The translations under genes and the position numbers were made by a program. Under the pieces are notes generated by a model that made no database searches, was not told the DNA's origin, and worked only from the letters and a program-made list of their open reading frames with translations. This document shows positions 9,314 to 18,985 of a DNA stretch of 30,416 nucleotides, one piece after another. This stretch comes from Cyclostephanos tholiformis (Eukaryota > Bacillariophyta > Thalassiosirophyceae > Thalassiosirales > Thalassiosiraceae). The stretch is from assembly GCA_036939975.1 (NCBI GenBank), contig JALLPB010000034.1:1-30416 (forward strand). Reading direction: 5' to 3'. Positions within the stretch are counted from its first letter, which is position 1. Each line of letters opens with the position of its first letter.

Positions 9314-9640
9314 TACCATAGTAGGTAGAGGCCGGGAGATAAGCACCATGGGGAGTTAAGCACCAGAAACTAAATCTATCTAAATTAGTCAGAATATAAC
9401 AAATAGGACTAATTAAATTGCAACGCAATGCAGTCATTTTCAGAAATACCCGATGCAACCATTACATTCAGCACAAAATTTCACATTTTTATATACTTGG
9501 GTTGACTCATGAAACTTACTGCAGCCCAATTGACAAACAAAAAATGGCACACTCAGGGGTTGGCAGGAAAAAACTGTCAAATGATTTAGCTGTCACATCC
9601 TTGCACATTAGCTGCTTCTTAAACCCCGGTCTCTATGGTA
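9314..9640 (+). mobile_element. MITE copy B2, same family as 5011-5279
   Basis: It shares GGGAGATAAGCACCA, ATTACATTCAGCACAAAATTT, TTTTTATATA, ACTGTCAAA and GATTTAGCTGTCACATCCT with copy B1 in the same order and orientation. It is about 58 bp longer because of an insert near 9350-9430. The ends are less perfect (TACCATAGTAGG versus TACCATAGAGACC). It is non-coding. Confidence 0.78.
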
Positions 9641-9644
9641 CTAC

Positions 9645-9719
9645 CTAGTAATTTTTTACTGGTAAAAACCTATTTATGACTACTAGTAATTTTTACTAGT
9701 AAAAACCTATTTATGACTA
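9645..9719 (+). repeat. Tandem 38 bp duplication with ACTAGTAA palindrome
   Basis: CTAGTAATTTTTTACTGGTA starting at 9645 and CTAGTAATTTTTACTAGTAA starting at 9683 both lead into AAAACCTATTTATGACTA. The second copy contains ACTAGTAATTTTTACTAGT, an inverted repeat with 8 bp arms. It begins immediately after MITE B2. Confidence 0.8.
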
Positions 9720-9791
9720 AACGTAAGAGATCCCTGTATCAACACATATCGTGCTCTTTCTTATTCTCCAAATTCATGAACAATGGGCGAC

Positions 9792-11286
9792 CCAGGCAAA
9801 TGGTTAATTAGCAACAAAACATGGCTAAAGTGGTTGGCTCTTGATGATGGCGGAATGATGAAATACAACTATTTAACATTTTCGAAACCCAAAGATGTAG
9901 AACGGTTGAAGAATCATATTTTGATGATAAAAATGTAACGATGAGGCACTGGGGCAAAGAAATGAAAGGCTTGCTGCCGGAGCTATAGGATGGAAGAGAT
10001 TTCGAATAGCATATAAGGATGGCATTGACAGAGTCAAAGATGATCCTCATTTGATAGCTTGGATTAATCTAGAAAGCAGGGCTAATAAAACAATCAATTT
10101 CAATGGATGCATTTTTAGAAAGGACATTCCTGAAGATTCTCAAAAGCTGATGATGCGTATTATCAACAGAATTAATTTATCAGAAAAATATGCATCCATG
10201 AAAGTAGATGCTGGAATTGTTTCAGTTCTTGGGCGTACTGAGTCTGCTCTCAATGGAATCAACTCTTCTTGCGGGGGTATTGAGTCCGCGTTCAATGTAA
10301 TCGACTCGGCTTGCGGGGGTTTCAAGTTGGCGCTCAGCGTAATTTTTTTGGGCCAAGTGGGAATCGAGTTGGCACTCGATGATTTTGTCTCAGCTTGCGG
10401 GGGAAATGAGTCGGCCCTCGGCGGTATTTTTTTCAGGCTGCAGAGGAGATGAGTCTACCCACGATGAAATCAACTCAGCTTGCAGTGGAAAAGAGTCAAC
10501 CCCTTGGTGGTATTGATTCGGCACGAGGGGGAAATGAGTTGACCCTCGGTAAAATTTATCAAGACGGGGGGGCAATGAGTCTACCCTCGATGATTTTGAC
10601 TCGGCTCGTGGGGGAAACAAGTTGGCCCTCGATGGAATTTATTGGGGCTGCAGTGGAAACGAGTCTGCCTGCAATGAAATCAACTCAGCTTGCAATGGAA
10701 AAGAGTCAACCCTTGGTGAAATCAACTCAGCTGATGGGGGAAACGAGTTGGCCATCGATGAAATTTTATCAAGATGGGGGGGTAATGAGTCTACCCTTGA
10801 TGTAATCAACTCGGCTCATGGGGGTAATGAGTCAGCCCTTGGCGGTATATTTTTGGGCCACGGGGCAAATAATTCTGCCCGCAATGAAAGCGACTCGGTC
10901 CATGGGGGTATCAAGTCGGCCCTCGATGGATTTTATTGGGGCCACGGGGGAAACGAGTCTGCCCTCTAAGAGGAATCATATCAGGACGTGTGGGAGATGG
11001 CGATGGATTGTGTTTTCCCTTGTCCATTGCAAAGAAGGCATCGGCTGATGACAATGACGGCATAATTGATGTGGAAGTTTTTACATCATTGTTTGATGAC
11101 GAATACACCAAGGGGGAGGGGGGATCACATTTGCTACAAAAGAATGATCAGCTTGATGATCACAACACAAGTGAGAAGAAGAAGGAGATGGAGTTGTTGT
11201 CACGTACGGGCAAAACTGAAAATGATATCATAGACAAGATAGGAGTGGAGTTTGTTGAGAGAGAAAAAGGAAGAAATAGAGGATAA
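9792..11286 (+). pseudogene. Unassigned coding remnant carrying a 14-residue repeat domain
   Basis: Plus-strand frames before the repeat read DVERLKNHILMIK, then after a one-frame change near 9930 NERLAAGAIGWKRFRIAYKD and DGIDRVKDDPHLIAWINLES. This looks like genuine protein sequence with a broken frame. It runs directly into 14-residue units such as TESALNGINSSCGG and IESAFNVIDSACGG. The frame breaks again near 10450 and 10620, and then continues (10936-11286) into an acidic and basic tail ending in a stop at 11286. I do not recognise the family. The sequence could be a transposon-encoded or lineage-specific repeat protein in decay. Confidence 0.4.
10225..10970 (+). repeat. 42 bp minisatellite, about 17-18 units
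   Basis: The repeating unit resembles GGGGGAAATGAGTCGGCCCT followed by CGATGRAATCAACTCGGCTTGC. The period is 42 bp, that is 14 codons, visible in the protein as (N/I)ESAL.GI.SACGG. Some units are replaced by a GGTATTTTTTTGGGCCA-type variant that recurs at intervals (about 10340, 10425, 10630, 10845, 10930), suggesting a higher-order arrangement. Because the period is a multiple of three the array keeps frame, but single-base indels break it at least twice. Confidence 0.85.
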
Positions 11287-11359
11287 CATGACAAGGTGAA
11301 TCATATTATAGGGAACAGAGATGGGTCAATTGAGGTTTCTAATGTAAGATTTTATCTGA

Positions 11360-12170
11360 TTGAATAAATTGCATTTGAATAAATTCACTTGTAGCATCTA
11401 TTTCTCTACATGTTTACAGTGTGATATTATCTTGAATGATCCTATGAAGCATCTTAGTGCATCCACAGACAATCTTACATGCGACAAAATTACTCAAAGG
11501 AGGATGAATCCATCAAGTCTGCAAATGGTCATGCTTTTTGTTGGACTTATGGCACTGGATGTGGGCGTATAACACATGGTATCCCAATATGGTGAGAATT
11601 ATAGCATCATCAATTTTAAGATGAAATGAAAACACTAGCATTCATGGTCTGCTTAAGTCATCTTGTATTCCGCAAGTTTCCTGACTCATTGAATAGTATT
11701 GCACACAGCATAGAGATGTTCCTGAGACAAAATCTTATGGAAGGTATTGCACACAGTGTAGAGATATTCCTGAGACAAAATCTTGTGGAAGATGGCATAA
11801 AAATTTTTCCATTTACCACAGCAGTGGTAGTAACATATATTGGTGAAATGATGATTCAACCTCATTGTGATCAGCAATTCTTGCCAGAGGGAGAGTTTTT
11901 TGACAGTATGAACTCACAAGAACATGACACAATGATGACTCCAAGTCAGACAACAACAATACACTTACCAAGGAGTCGTTTCCGCATTCGTCCAGTGCCA
12001 ATCCGTACCGAGCAAAGAATTCTTTCATTAACTCCAAGTGCTTCGGGAAGCCCAATTGAGCAAATGCATCCATGTTCTTCAACAATACCCATCATGACTA
12101 GGACGGCCCATGGTGCTATGGTTACCTTGATAATTGCACAAAGGTTAGCGCAAAGAATACCAATGTGAGC
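11360..12170 (+). pseudogene. Unassigned decayed coding segments
   Basis: Open plus-strand frames at 11360-11572 and 11626-12168 have protein-like composition. They include VFRKFPDSLNSIAHSIEMFL and later GEMMIQPHCDQQFLPEGEFF followed by DSMNSQEHDT. The H-x-D element and NSQ..DT spacing faintly recall 2-oxoglutarate/iron-type folds, but the evidence is too weak for a family call. The minus strand of 11813-12085 also gives a protein-like frame (MDAFAQLGFPKHLELMKEFF), so the coding strand is not certain. A 48 bp in-frame tandem duplication is at 11698-11793. Confidence 0.3.
11698..11793 (+). repeat. 48 bp tandem duplication
   Basis: The 48 bp units 11698-11745 and 11746-11793 both begin ATTGCACACAG and contain TTCCTGAGACAAAATCTT. 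They encode IAHSIEMFLRQNLMEG and IAHSVEIFLRQNLVED, a 16-residue repeat kept in frame. Confidence 0.85.
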
Positions 12171-12329
12171 AGTAACAAATGTAAGAGGGAAAACAAGGGT
12201 GATAGCAGCAAGGATGGCAAGGTACTCATCAAGATGTATGTGTGCACTCCATTTTTTTTTTCATCACAAGCGATGATTCCAACAAAGACAAAGACAGACA
12301 TCCTCATTCTGCTAAAGATGCTGTAGAGT

Positions 12330-12627
12330 AGACTATGGTGATGCTGAGGCAGCAGAGGGAGAAGATGCTGCCGCTGGCAATGAGGGAGGAGTATTGTGCA
12401 CGGCTTCCTTGGGAATAAGTGGTGATGAGGGAGGAGTGCCGTGCACATCTCCCTCGGGAATAAGTGGAGATGAGGGAGGAGTGACTTGCACTGCTCCCTT
12501 GTCTTCCACCGATCCATCACCATTGTTGCCCATAAGAGAAACCATAGACCATGGGGATATCGCATTTGCTGAGAGTGTAGATGCTGTGGCCCAATCAGCT
12601 TTGTGTGCATTTGTTATGAAAAAATGA
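12330..12627 (+). pseudogene. Low-complexity coding remnant with 15-residue repeats
   Basis: A plus-strand frame reads DAEAAEGEDAAAGNEGGVLC and then copies of GISGDEGGV-x-CTSP. The DNA period is 45 bp over about 12390-12500. It ends with a non-repetitive tail (SVDAVAQSALCAFVMKK-stop at 12627). A GTACTCATC...TTTTTTTTTCATCACAAG stretch upstream (about 12219-12268) could be an intron. The family is not recognised. Acidic and Ser-rich composition suggests a disordered linker of the larger decayed gene. Confidence 0.35.
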
Positions 12628-12629
12628 AC

Positions 12630-14062
12630 TTGATCCTAAAGCAATGTGGATAGCAGGCCTCAAGAAACATGCTATTCCTGACCACCAAAAGCATAAGAGT
12701 TTGCCCGTAAAGTTGAAAAATTATTCCTTTCTTCAAGGTCTATGCACATGTATGGTTTTGATGCAGTCACAGATCACACGTCACTAAATTCGGATCACTA
12801 TGAGCAAATTCTTTTCTTCCTCCCAAACTTGTCGAAAAAATTGCAGACATGAATAATTGGGGTAAAGTGACAAAGAAATTTGTCGATGAGATTTTTCAGG
12901 AATGCATCAGAGTCTATGATATATATTCAATCCCACCTGGGTGTGAATACCTGAAGATAATCTGTAGAATGAAGAAAGAATGGTTTGTGCTTCTTGATAA
13001 GCCTAAAAAGTTGAGTGGCGGGTAGTAATGTACTTGCTTTTGCAAAGTGTATATGTGAAAATCTGGCCTCATTGGAAGACACCAAGCACTATGTGGCAAT
13101 ATATGTTGGAGAAACCATGATGACTTTTTCTGAGCAAATGAAGTTTACTAATGCTCCTTGTTCTTTCCTTAATGTTTTCCCGGCAACACACCAATTCAAG
13201 TTTTGTCAAGTTTTCAAAGGAACTCATAAGGATTTGATTAAGTTTGCAACATAAGCAATGGAAGCATTCATGGAGGTGGTATTGGAAAATAAACTCAGAG
13301 ATGTCCATTTTTCATCTCGTCATTTTCTTAATTCTGATATGTGTGGATATTGGGAATGATATGGTGATGGAACGACAGCTATGGAAAATGTCACATATAT
13401 TTTGCATGAGTTATTGGATGATAGTACGTACATTCCACTGGTTGTGCACCATAACTTGATCACATTTTCAGACCTGTGGAGTAGATACTCATTCCATTCA
13501 ATCAAGCAATGTCCCAAGCAATGGCACGTATGTCCAATATCCGAGATGCAAGAATCTGCTCCTATCAAAATTCCTAACCTTTGTCCAAACTGTGGAGATT
13601 CAGTGGGTTTATGATCAGATACGTGGATCAATGGGACATGATTGCATGATCGAGATCCAAGAGAGGGCAGAGATGGAAACAGCATCCCACGGAATATATG
13701 TCTCATCCTCAGGATTGCTTCCTGACACTGGTGGAATCGAGGGTTCCAACTACATAGAATACCAATCAGTAAGGCGGGCTAAGGTGTTCTTCCATCAATG
13801 GCTGCCTATGTCAATGGAAATCAGAACCTGCATTCTTATTCCTATCTTCTGTTGCTTAGCGAACGAAGCAATGGAAGATGGAAAATTATTTATTCCAGTG
13901 GTAAAAGGACCAAATGTGCTGTCACATGGTCCACACATAATGAAGAGAGGATATGTTATTGCATTCTTGCCCTATATCTACACGATTGGGGGTAGAGGTG
14001 AAATCAAGCAATATAAAATGCCAGTTGGATGGAAAAACAGTTGGGTGATAAAAAGGAAATAG
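12630..14062 (+). pseudogene. Unassigned decayed gene with a Cys-pair segment
   Basis: Consecutive plus-strand segments read like one protein broken by stops and frameshifts. They include MNNWGKVTKKFVDEIFQECI and CEYLKIICRMKKEWFVLLDK, then QFKFCQVFKGTHKDLIKFAT (13015-13254). Next comes NVTYILHELLDDSTYIPLVV, leading into HSIKQCPKQWHVCPISEM and LCPNCGDS (13381-13614). The last piece is GGIEGSNYIEYQSVRRAKVF leading into FHQWLPMS (13592-14062). The QCPKQWHVCP and LCPNCG cysteines look like a zinc-binding knuckle. No known domain could be assigned. I infer one multi-kilobase element gene running with the segments upstream from about 9.8 kb. Confidence 0.35.
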
Positions 14063-14453
14063 TTATGTAAAACCCAAGTGTTTCCCGACTTTCCGTAGCC
14101 TAAGTACAACAGTGCTATCTAAGCTGAGTTGGCCATGTTTAGTTGTGATCCCTTAGTCACAAGTGGACTTCTTTGAATCGATGCATTTGCCTCATGGTAA
14201 CATTGTACATGATCACAACACTGCCAAATAATGCTTAAAGTAGAGAGATAGATCATTTGGAAAAGTGACATGAAGGATATTACATTTCACACCATTTGAA
14301 AGTATAAAATGAAATATGCTTTTTTTATTGTGTCTCTTTTCTTTGTTTATCCAGTCGATGGCAAATTGTTTGGGCTAGTAATACACCGGCCTTGTTCATT
14401 TGCGACACTTAGGTAAAAAAGGAAAACTTATTCTTCCATACATTTCCATGATC
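14063..14453. other. Spacer between repeat region and gene island
   Basis: Nothing recognisable is seen in these 391 bases. They are AT-rich and lie downstream of the minus-strand chromatin gene, so they should contain its 3' UTR and polyadenylation site. AT content drops markedly from about 14.45 kb onward. Confidence 0.4.
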
Positions 14454-17400
14454 TTAATTCTTCAGCTGATTCAGACTCTGGATCTCTCGCCTCGACAACT
14501 TCACGAGCTCGGAAGGCTCTTGGTAATCCCCACTGATAATACCTTGAAAAATCGAATTCCGCTTACCCTTTCCGGGAGATAGCATGGCCACAACGTCATG
14601 GATTTTTTCCCAATATTGGTGCCAGTCCCTACCACGTAGCTTAGTCTCGGCGAATATTGCAAGCTCGAATGATTGTGACACGCTTACAGGATCGAACTTG
14701 TCTGAGGTCATCGCTGACGATGAGGCATCGAACAGAAAATCGAGTCCTAAGGTGCGCTCCTTCAAGTGTTGCTCGTGAAAATCCTCCTTTTTAACTGCTG
14801 GGCCCGTGACCCACGAGGGCAAAGATTTCGGTTTTGGTGATGGCTGGCCCGAGGTTGCCGTGTTCGACGTCGGTGCTGGAATTATCGGCTTTGCTGCAGG
14901 CTTTGGCTTATCGAACATGCCCTTGATTGAAAAGGTCTTCTTTGGCCTTGGTTGAGGAGGATCTGACGTTACCAAATTAGGTATATGGTCGGAGGTATTG
15001 GTGCTAGCCATTTTTCGCGTCACTGATTCGGAGAGGTTCATTTCAGAATTATGTCGACTTGGCACTGTTTGTTCTAATTCAATCTTCTCTCCCTTGATTG
15101 CATCTTTCTCCACAATGACCCTCTCCGATTTGACCAAATCGGGTGCAAAATTAGGAGCGATAGGTCTCCTCTTGCCGTCTGAGGTGTCCTCCTTCGCGTT
15201 GGGTGCGAACTTGTAGTTCTTTACGGGCTCAAAATTATCGGGAACCTTGTTTTCTTTCTCGGTATACACTCTTTTCATTTCTGTCGTAAGGCGTTTACAG
15301 CAATCCCTTACCTCAGGATGAACAATCTCAAACGTCTTTCGCACTGATTTCACTAACATCCCCAAAGAATAATCACGCAAAAATGGCGGCGTCAGCAGCT
15401 CGACACGTTCAGTGATGGAATCGATACAATTCAACGCCACCTTGGCATTGGTATCATCCTTTGCTTGCGTCAACTTTTCCATGATGGGTAAGAATACATC
15501 CTCGCACTTTGTAAATTTCAGCTGTTCCTCTTCTAAAAGTGTTGCATTCGATTTACGTCCCACCTTACCCTTTGTGTACTCAAGTCCCTGCGCCTCCGCT
15601 CTTTCGCGTGCTTTTTTCTGTCTGTAGTCAGCTGCCCTGGCGCGTTGTTTGATTATCTTCTCCTCATCGGTCAAAGGTTTTGCAATCTTCTTTGGCTTTT
15701 CGCTCGAGGAGGCCACCTTGCGCTTTTTTCTTAGGGACTCGTCAACTCCCGAATCAAAATTATCGTCGTCTTCATCAGCGTAAATATCCCCATCACTATC
15801 ATTTTCAACGTGGTCGTCATAATCTCTATCATTCTCGTCTTCTTCTGTCTCAATCTCCGACTCATGGTCCCCGTCTATTGTTTCCCATATCTTGGCAGTG
15901 GATTCTTTTTTCTTCTTTGATGACGCCGCTACCTTGGCCAGGGCCTTTTCATCAAAGCGCTCCGTCTTTTCCTTGTCTGACTTTTTTGGTCGGCCCGGTC
16001 CCTTTTTCTTTGCCTTTATCACGCCATCTTCCTCGTCAGAAAGCAGTACATCAACCGACTTCTTCGCCTTTTTCTTCGCCTTCACCACGCCATCCTCCTC
16101 ATCTGAAGGGGGTACATCTACTGACTTCTTTGCCTTTTTCTTTGCCTTCGCCACGCCATCTTCCTTATCGGGAGGCGGTACGTCTACTGACTTTTTCAAC
16201 TTTTTCTTTGCCTGCGAAACAACATTCTCCTCGTCGAGCGACAGTGAGTCAACGGACATCTTCGACTTTTTCTTTGCCTTCCTAACGCCATCATCATCGT
16301 CCAGAGGCAGTGAGTCAATGGACTTTTTCAACTTTTTCTTTGCCTCAAGAGGCAGTGAGTCTAGGGACTTTTTCGGTCGTCCAGGCTTCCTCTTGATTGG
16401 CTCTTCTAAGGCGACGCCCTCTTCCTTCTTTGGCCTTTCAAGCCCATTTTTCTTTTGGTGACCCAACTCCTCAGCCAAGCGAGACTCCGCGAGCGCCTCC
16501 ACCCGCGCTTCCTCCTCCACATACTCGTAATCTTCCTTCCATTGCATCATCCACGAAACTCTTTCGCTCTTATCCTTCAGTATGTCCGATTCAATTTCAG
16601 TCAAACCCCTTCGAATCTGCTCCTCAGTCTTGGTCAATTTTGCACCCTTCTCAACTTTCTGCTGAATTTTCTTCGGCAGTTTGCAGTATCCCAGGCGTTC
16701 TCCTTCCTCGTAACGAACAATTTTCGACTCAGGCAAGAAAGAGTAGGCCTGGCCGCGATCTTCAAATTTGACACCATACCAAAAAACAAGGCGTGTCAAG
16801 TCGCGCCCATTCTCCTGGGTCTGGAATAGTCGGTGGGAGATAGCCAGTTGAAACAGAAAAATCATGAGCATTATCAAAAATGAATTTTTCGTACGAGAAA
16901 AATCATGCTCATTAAACTGATTGTCCCATGAACATACAACCCCACCCTCTTCTCCGCACATGAAAACTCACATTGCGAAACATCTCGAACCACATCTCCC
17001 TCACCGGTCCAGGCTCGACATCAAACGGACCCAACTCCAACACTGGCAACCAGTCCTTCCCCCACTTTGAGAATCCACCCTCGCGGAATCGCGACTTGAT
17101 TTCCTTTGGAACGCGATTGAGCCATTCGGACCTGAAAATTTCGAATTCCTTTTTGGTTGTGAGCTGGAAACCGCGACGTTTAGGCGGGCGCTGACGGTGC
17201 GCCGTGGACTCATCCGCGCTGTCGCTATCGCGATCATCGGCACCCTCGTGGTCCTCCTCCCCAGAAATGCTGGCATTATCAGCGTCGGCATCCTCCGATG
17301 AATTGCCATTGTTATTGAATTCCCTCTTCCGCTTCTTACTGCCTTGCTTTTCAGCCACCAACAGCCTCTTCTCCGCTCTCCTCCTCTTCTCCTCCCTGCG

Positions 17401-18526
17401 TCTCTTCTTTTTCTCCTTCCTACGTCTTCTTTCCTCTTTCTTTAATCGCTTGCGCTCCTTCTTCCTCGAGCTGCTTTTTTTGTCCCTCCTCTTGTCCTTC
17501 CTCTTGTGATGTTTCGAGGACGTGGCCGACGTGGAGAATCCATCAACGGTCGAAATCTCCTCGGCGCCCGATTCACGCGAATTGGCGGAGGATCCCGATT
17601 CGGACGCCGTCGAGTGATCGCCCCCCCCTTCCCCCCCACTAGACTTTGACCCCTTCAGCCCCAACGATCGCCTTCCCCTCCGGAAGCTCTCCCCTTCATC
17701 CTCGTTGTTTTCGCCGTCGTCCTCATCCACGGAGGAGGATTCACCCCCGGACGAACGATGACCTGTCGGTGGAGGCATCAGCAGCGGCGGCGGCGGCGGG
17801 GAGAGCGGTCGATCCAGCGGAGAGCGCTCCAGCGGCGGATCAGTCTTCTTTTTCTTCGTCGTCGTCGTCCTCTTTCCGTCATCGTCGCTCACCTCCTCCT
17901 CGCCGTCGCTCTCATCTTCGGTGTCATTGCTCTCCTCGCTCTCCTCGCTGTCCACGATCTCATCGTCGTAATCGTCCTCGTCGTCGTTTGCGACTTCCCC
18001 ACCGTTCTTAATCTTGTCGAACCGAAGCACCTCCCTCCGAAAATCGTACAATTTCGGCCCCCGTAGTGCCGACACTAGCATCTTCTTCCTCCTCTTGATG
18101 AAGCGCGTGTCGGACTCCCCGGCGTTCTCGCCGCGCATGGATGCGTCGATCATTATGGACGCGGCTATGAGCTGCACGAATGTATCGAGGTTGGACGTGA
18201 GGGTGGGAGAGAGGGGGGGGGGGGACGTCCTAACCGCCCCCTCATTATTCTCGCCATTATCAATATTANNNNNNNNNNNNNNNNNNNNNNNNNNNNNNNN
18301 NNNNNNNNNNNNNNNNNNGGGGGGGGGGGGGGGGGGGGGGCGTCACGTTAAGGGCACGAACCTCCTCCACCAGCTCGTCGTAGTCCTCGGGACCGAGGTG
18401 ATTCCTGATGTAAAAATCGCCCCTGAGCAACGCCCGGAGGCGATCGCCAACGATCCGACGGATGACCGTTCTCTGGATCCGAACGTGGCCGTCGGACGTG
18501 AATCCCCTCGCTCGTTTCTTAGTCAT
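14454..18526 (-). CDS. Large nuclear protein: AT-hooks, PWWP-like, TFIIS-N-like and TFIIS-M-like parts
   Basis: The protein reads from ATG at 18526 (MTKKRARGF), across the N gap, to TAA at 14454. Intron 16821-16971 (GTGAGT to TTCCAG, 151 nt) joins ..EMFRN to TQENGRDL in phase 0. In order it has an N-terminal helical part; acidic and very basic K/R-rich disordered tracts (17340-18000); and WGKDWLPVLELGPFDV through LVFWYGVKFEDRGQAYSFLP to RYEEG, which resembles a degenerate PWWP fold (16680-17064). AT-hook GRPKK cores follow (near 16375 and 15985), with 22-residue repeats between. A TFIIS N-terminal/LEDGF-IBD-like helical bundle spans 15240-15545. A C-terminal segment (14470-14680) ends FQGIISGD..SELVKLSRREIQSLNQ, like the TFIIS central domain. 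I infer a chromatin-linked transcription elongation factor. Frames on the two sides of the gap differ, so the gap length or an intron there is unresolved. The single-gene call is fairly firm and the domain calls are moderate. Confidence 0.68.
16000..16375 (-). repeat. 66 bp in-frame coding repeats (22 residues)
   Basis: The minus strand encodes successive units such as KKSVDVPPSDEEDGVVKAKKKA. Five full 22-residue copies and one short copy are visible, between two GRPKK motifs. Each unit combines a basic KAKKK stretch, an SVD core and an acidic DEED stretch suited to casein kinase 2 phosphorylation. The DNA period is 66 bp. Confidence 0.85.
18269..18340. other. Assembly gap (50 N) followed by a 22-base G run
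   Basis: Fifty N occupy 18269-18318, a typical filler length. They are followed directly by 22 G at 18319-18340. A 12-base G run at 18213-18224 lies on the other side. On the coding (minus) strand these runs are proline codons. The gap probably marks a G/C homopolymer that was not sequenced through. Confidence 0.95.
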
Positions 18527-18985
18527 AATATAATTTTCTCTCCCCCCCCCCCCTCCCGGGTTCGTCCGCCAGTCCGTCCTTTGTTCCCGTATAAGCCGGC
18601 TAGCCCACTCTATGGATAAATTACTTCGCCTCGAGCCATTCGTTCACCATTCCCGATAGGTTGTTGTGATGGCGACTGGGCCTCCCTCGTGTTGATATCT
18701 GCAGAATAAGAGACGAAGTGAAATAATGATGTGTGATGGAATTTCGTGGATAGAAAGTGTGAGTAAGGTGTATTGTATGGTAGTATCGTAGTAAAACCAA
18801 TAATAGGTAGTATTAAATATTTCAGGGGGTCAAGCCCGCCGCCCGCTAAACTCCGGCCGGTGGGCGGGCGGGGTTCTCTTCTCTTCTCAAACATACTTAC
18901 TAACAACAGAGAGTGAGAGAGAAAAAAAAAATTGATGTACCTAAAGTAAACGGTAAAGCGTCTCCTGACACATAGTCCGAGCACC
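18527..18985. promoter_or_regulatory. Shared divergent intergenic region, chromatin gene / IF1
   Basis: The start codons of the minus-strand chromatin gene (18526) and plus-strand IF1 gene (18986) are 459 bp apart. The region must hold both promoters. Seen here are a 12-base C run (18542-18553), an AT-rich core (about 18700-18820) and a GC-rich imperfect hairpin around 18830-18873 (GCCCGCCGCCCGC versus GGGCGGGCGGGG). A minus-strand open frame spanning it has no protein-like features. Confidence 0.45.

Noticed and set aside
10225..10970. CRISPR-like or tRNA-related repeat
   Set aside because: The repeats are contiguous with no spacers and translate to a regular 14-residue unit.
11813..12085. 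Minus-strand frame beginning MLKNMDAFAQLGF as a gene
   Set aside because: It looks protein-like but lies opposite an equally plausible plus-strand frame with a coding tandem duplication. Without a database hit I could not decide, so it is mentioned only as an alternative.
14063..14453. tRNA or other small RNA gene
   Set aside because: No cloverleaf, A/B box pair or known snRNA motif could be found by eye here or elsewhere in the window.
15680..16461. Plus-strand frames of ~190-200 residues opposite the chromatin gene
   Set aside because: They are rich in Ser/Phe/Pro repeats that simply mirror the Lys/Glu/Asp repeats of the real minus-strand protein.
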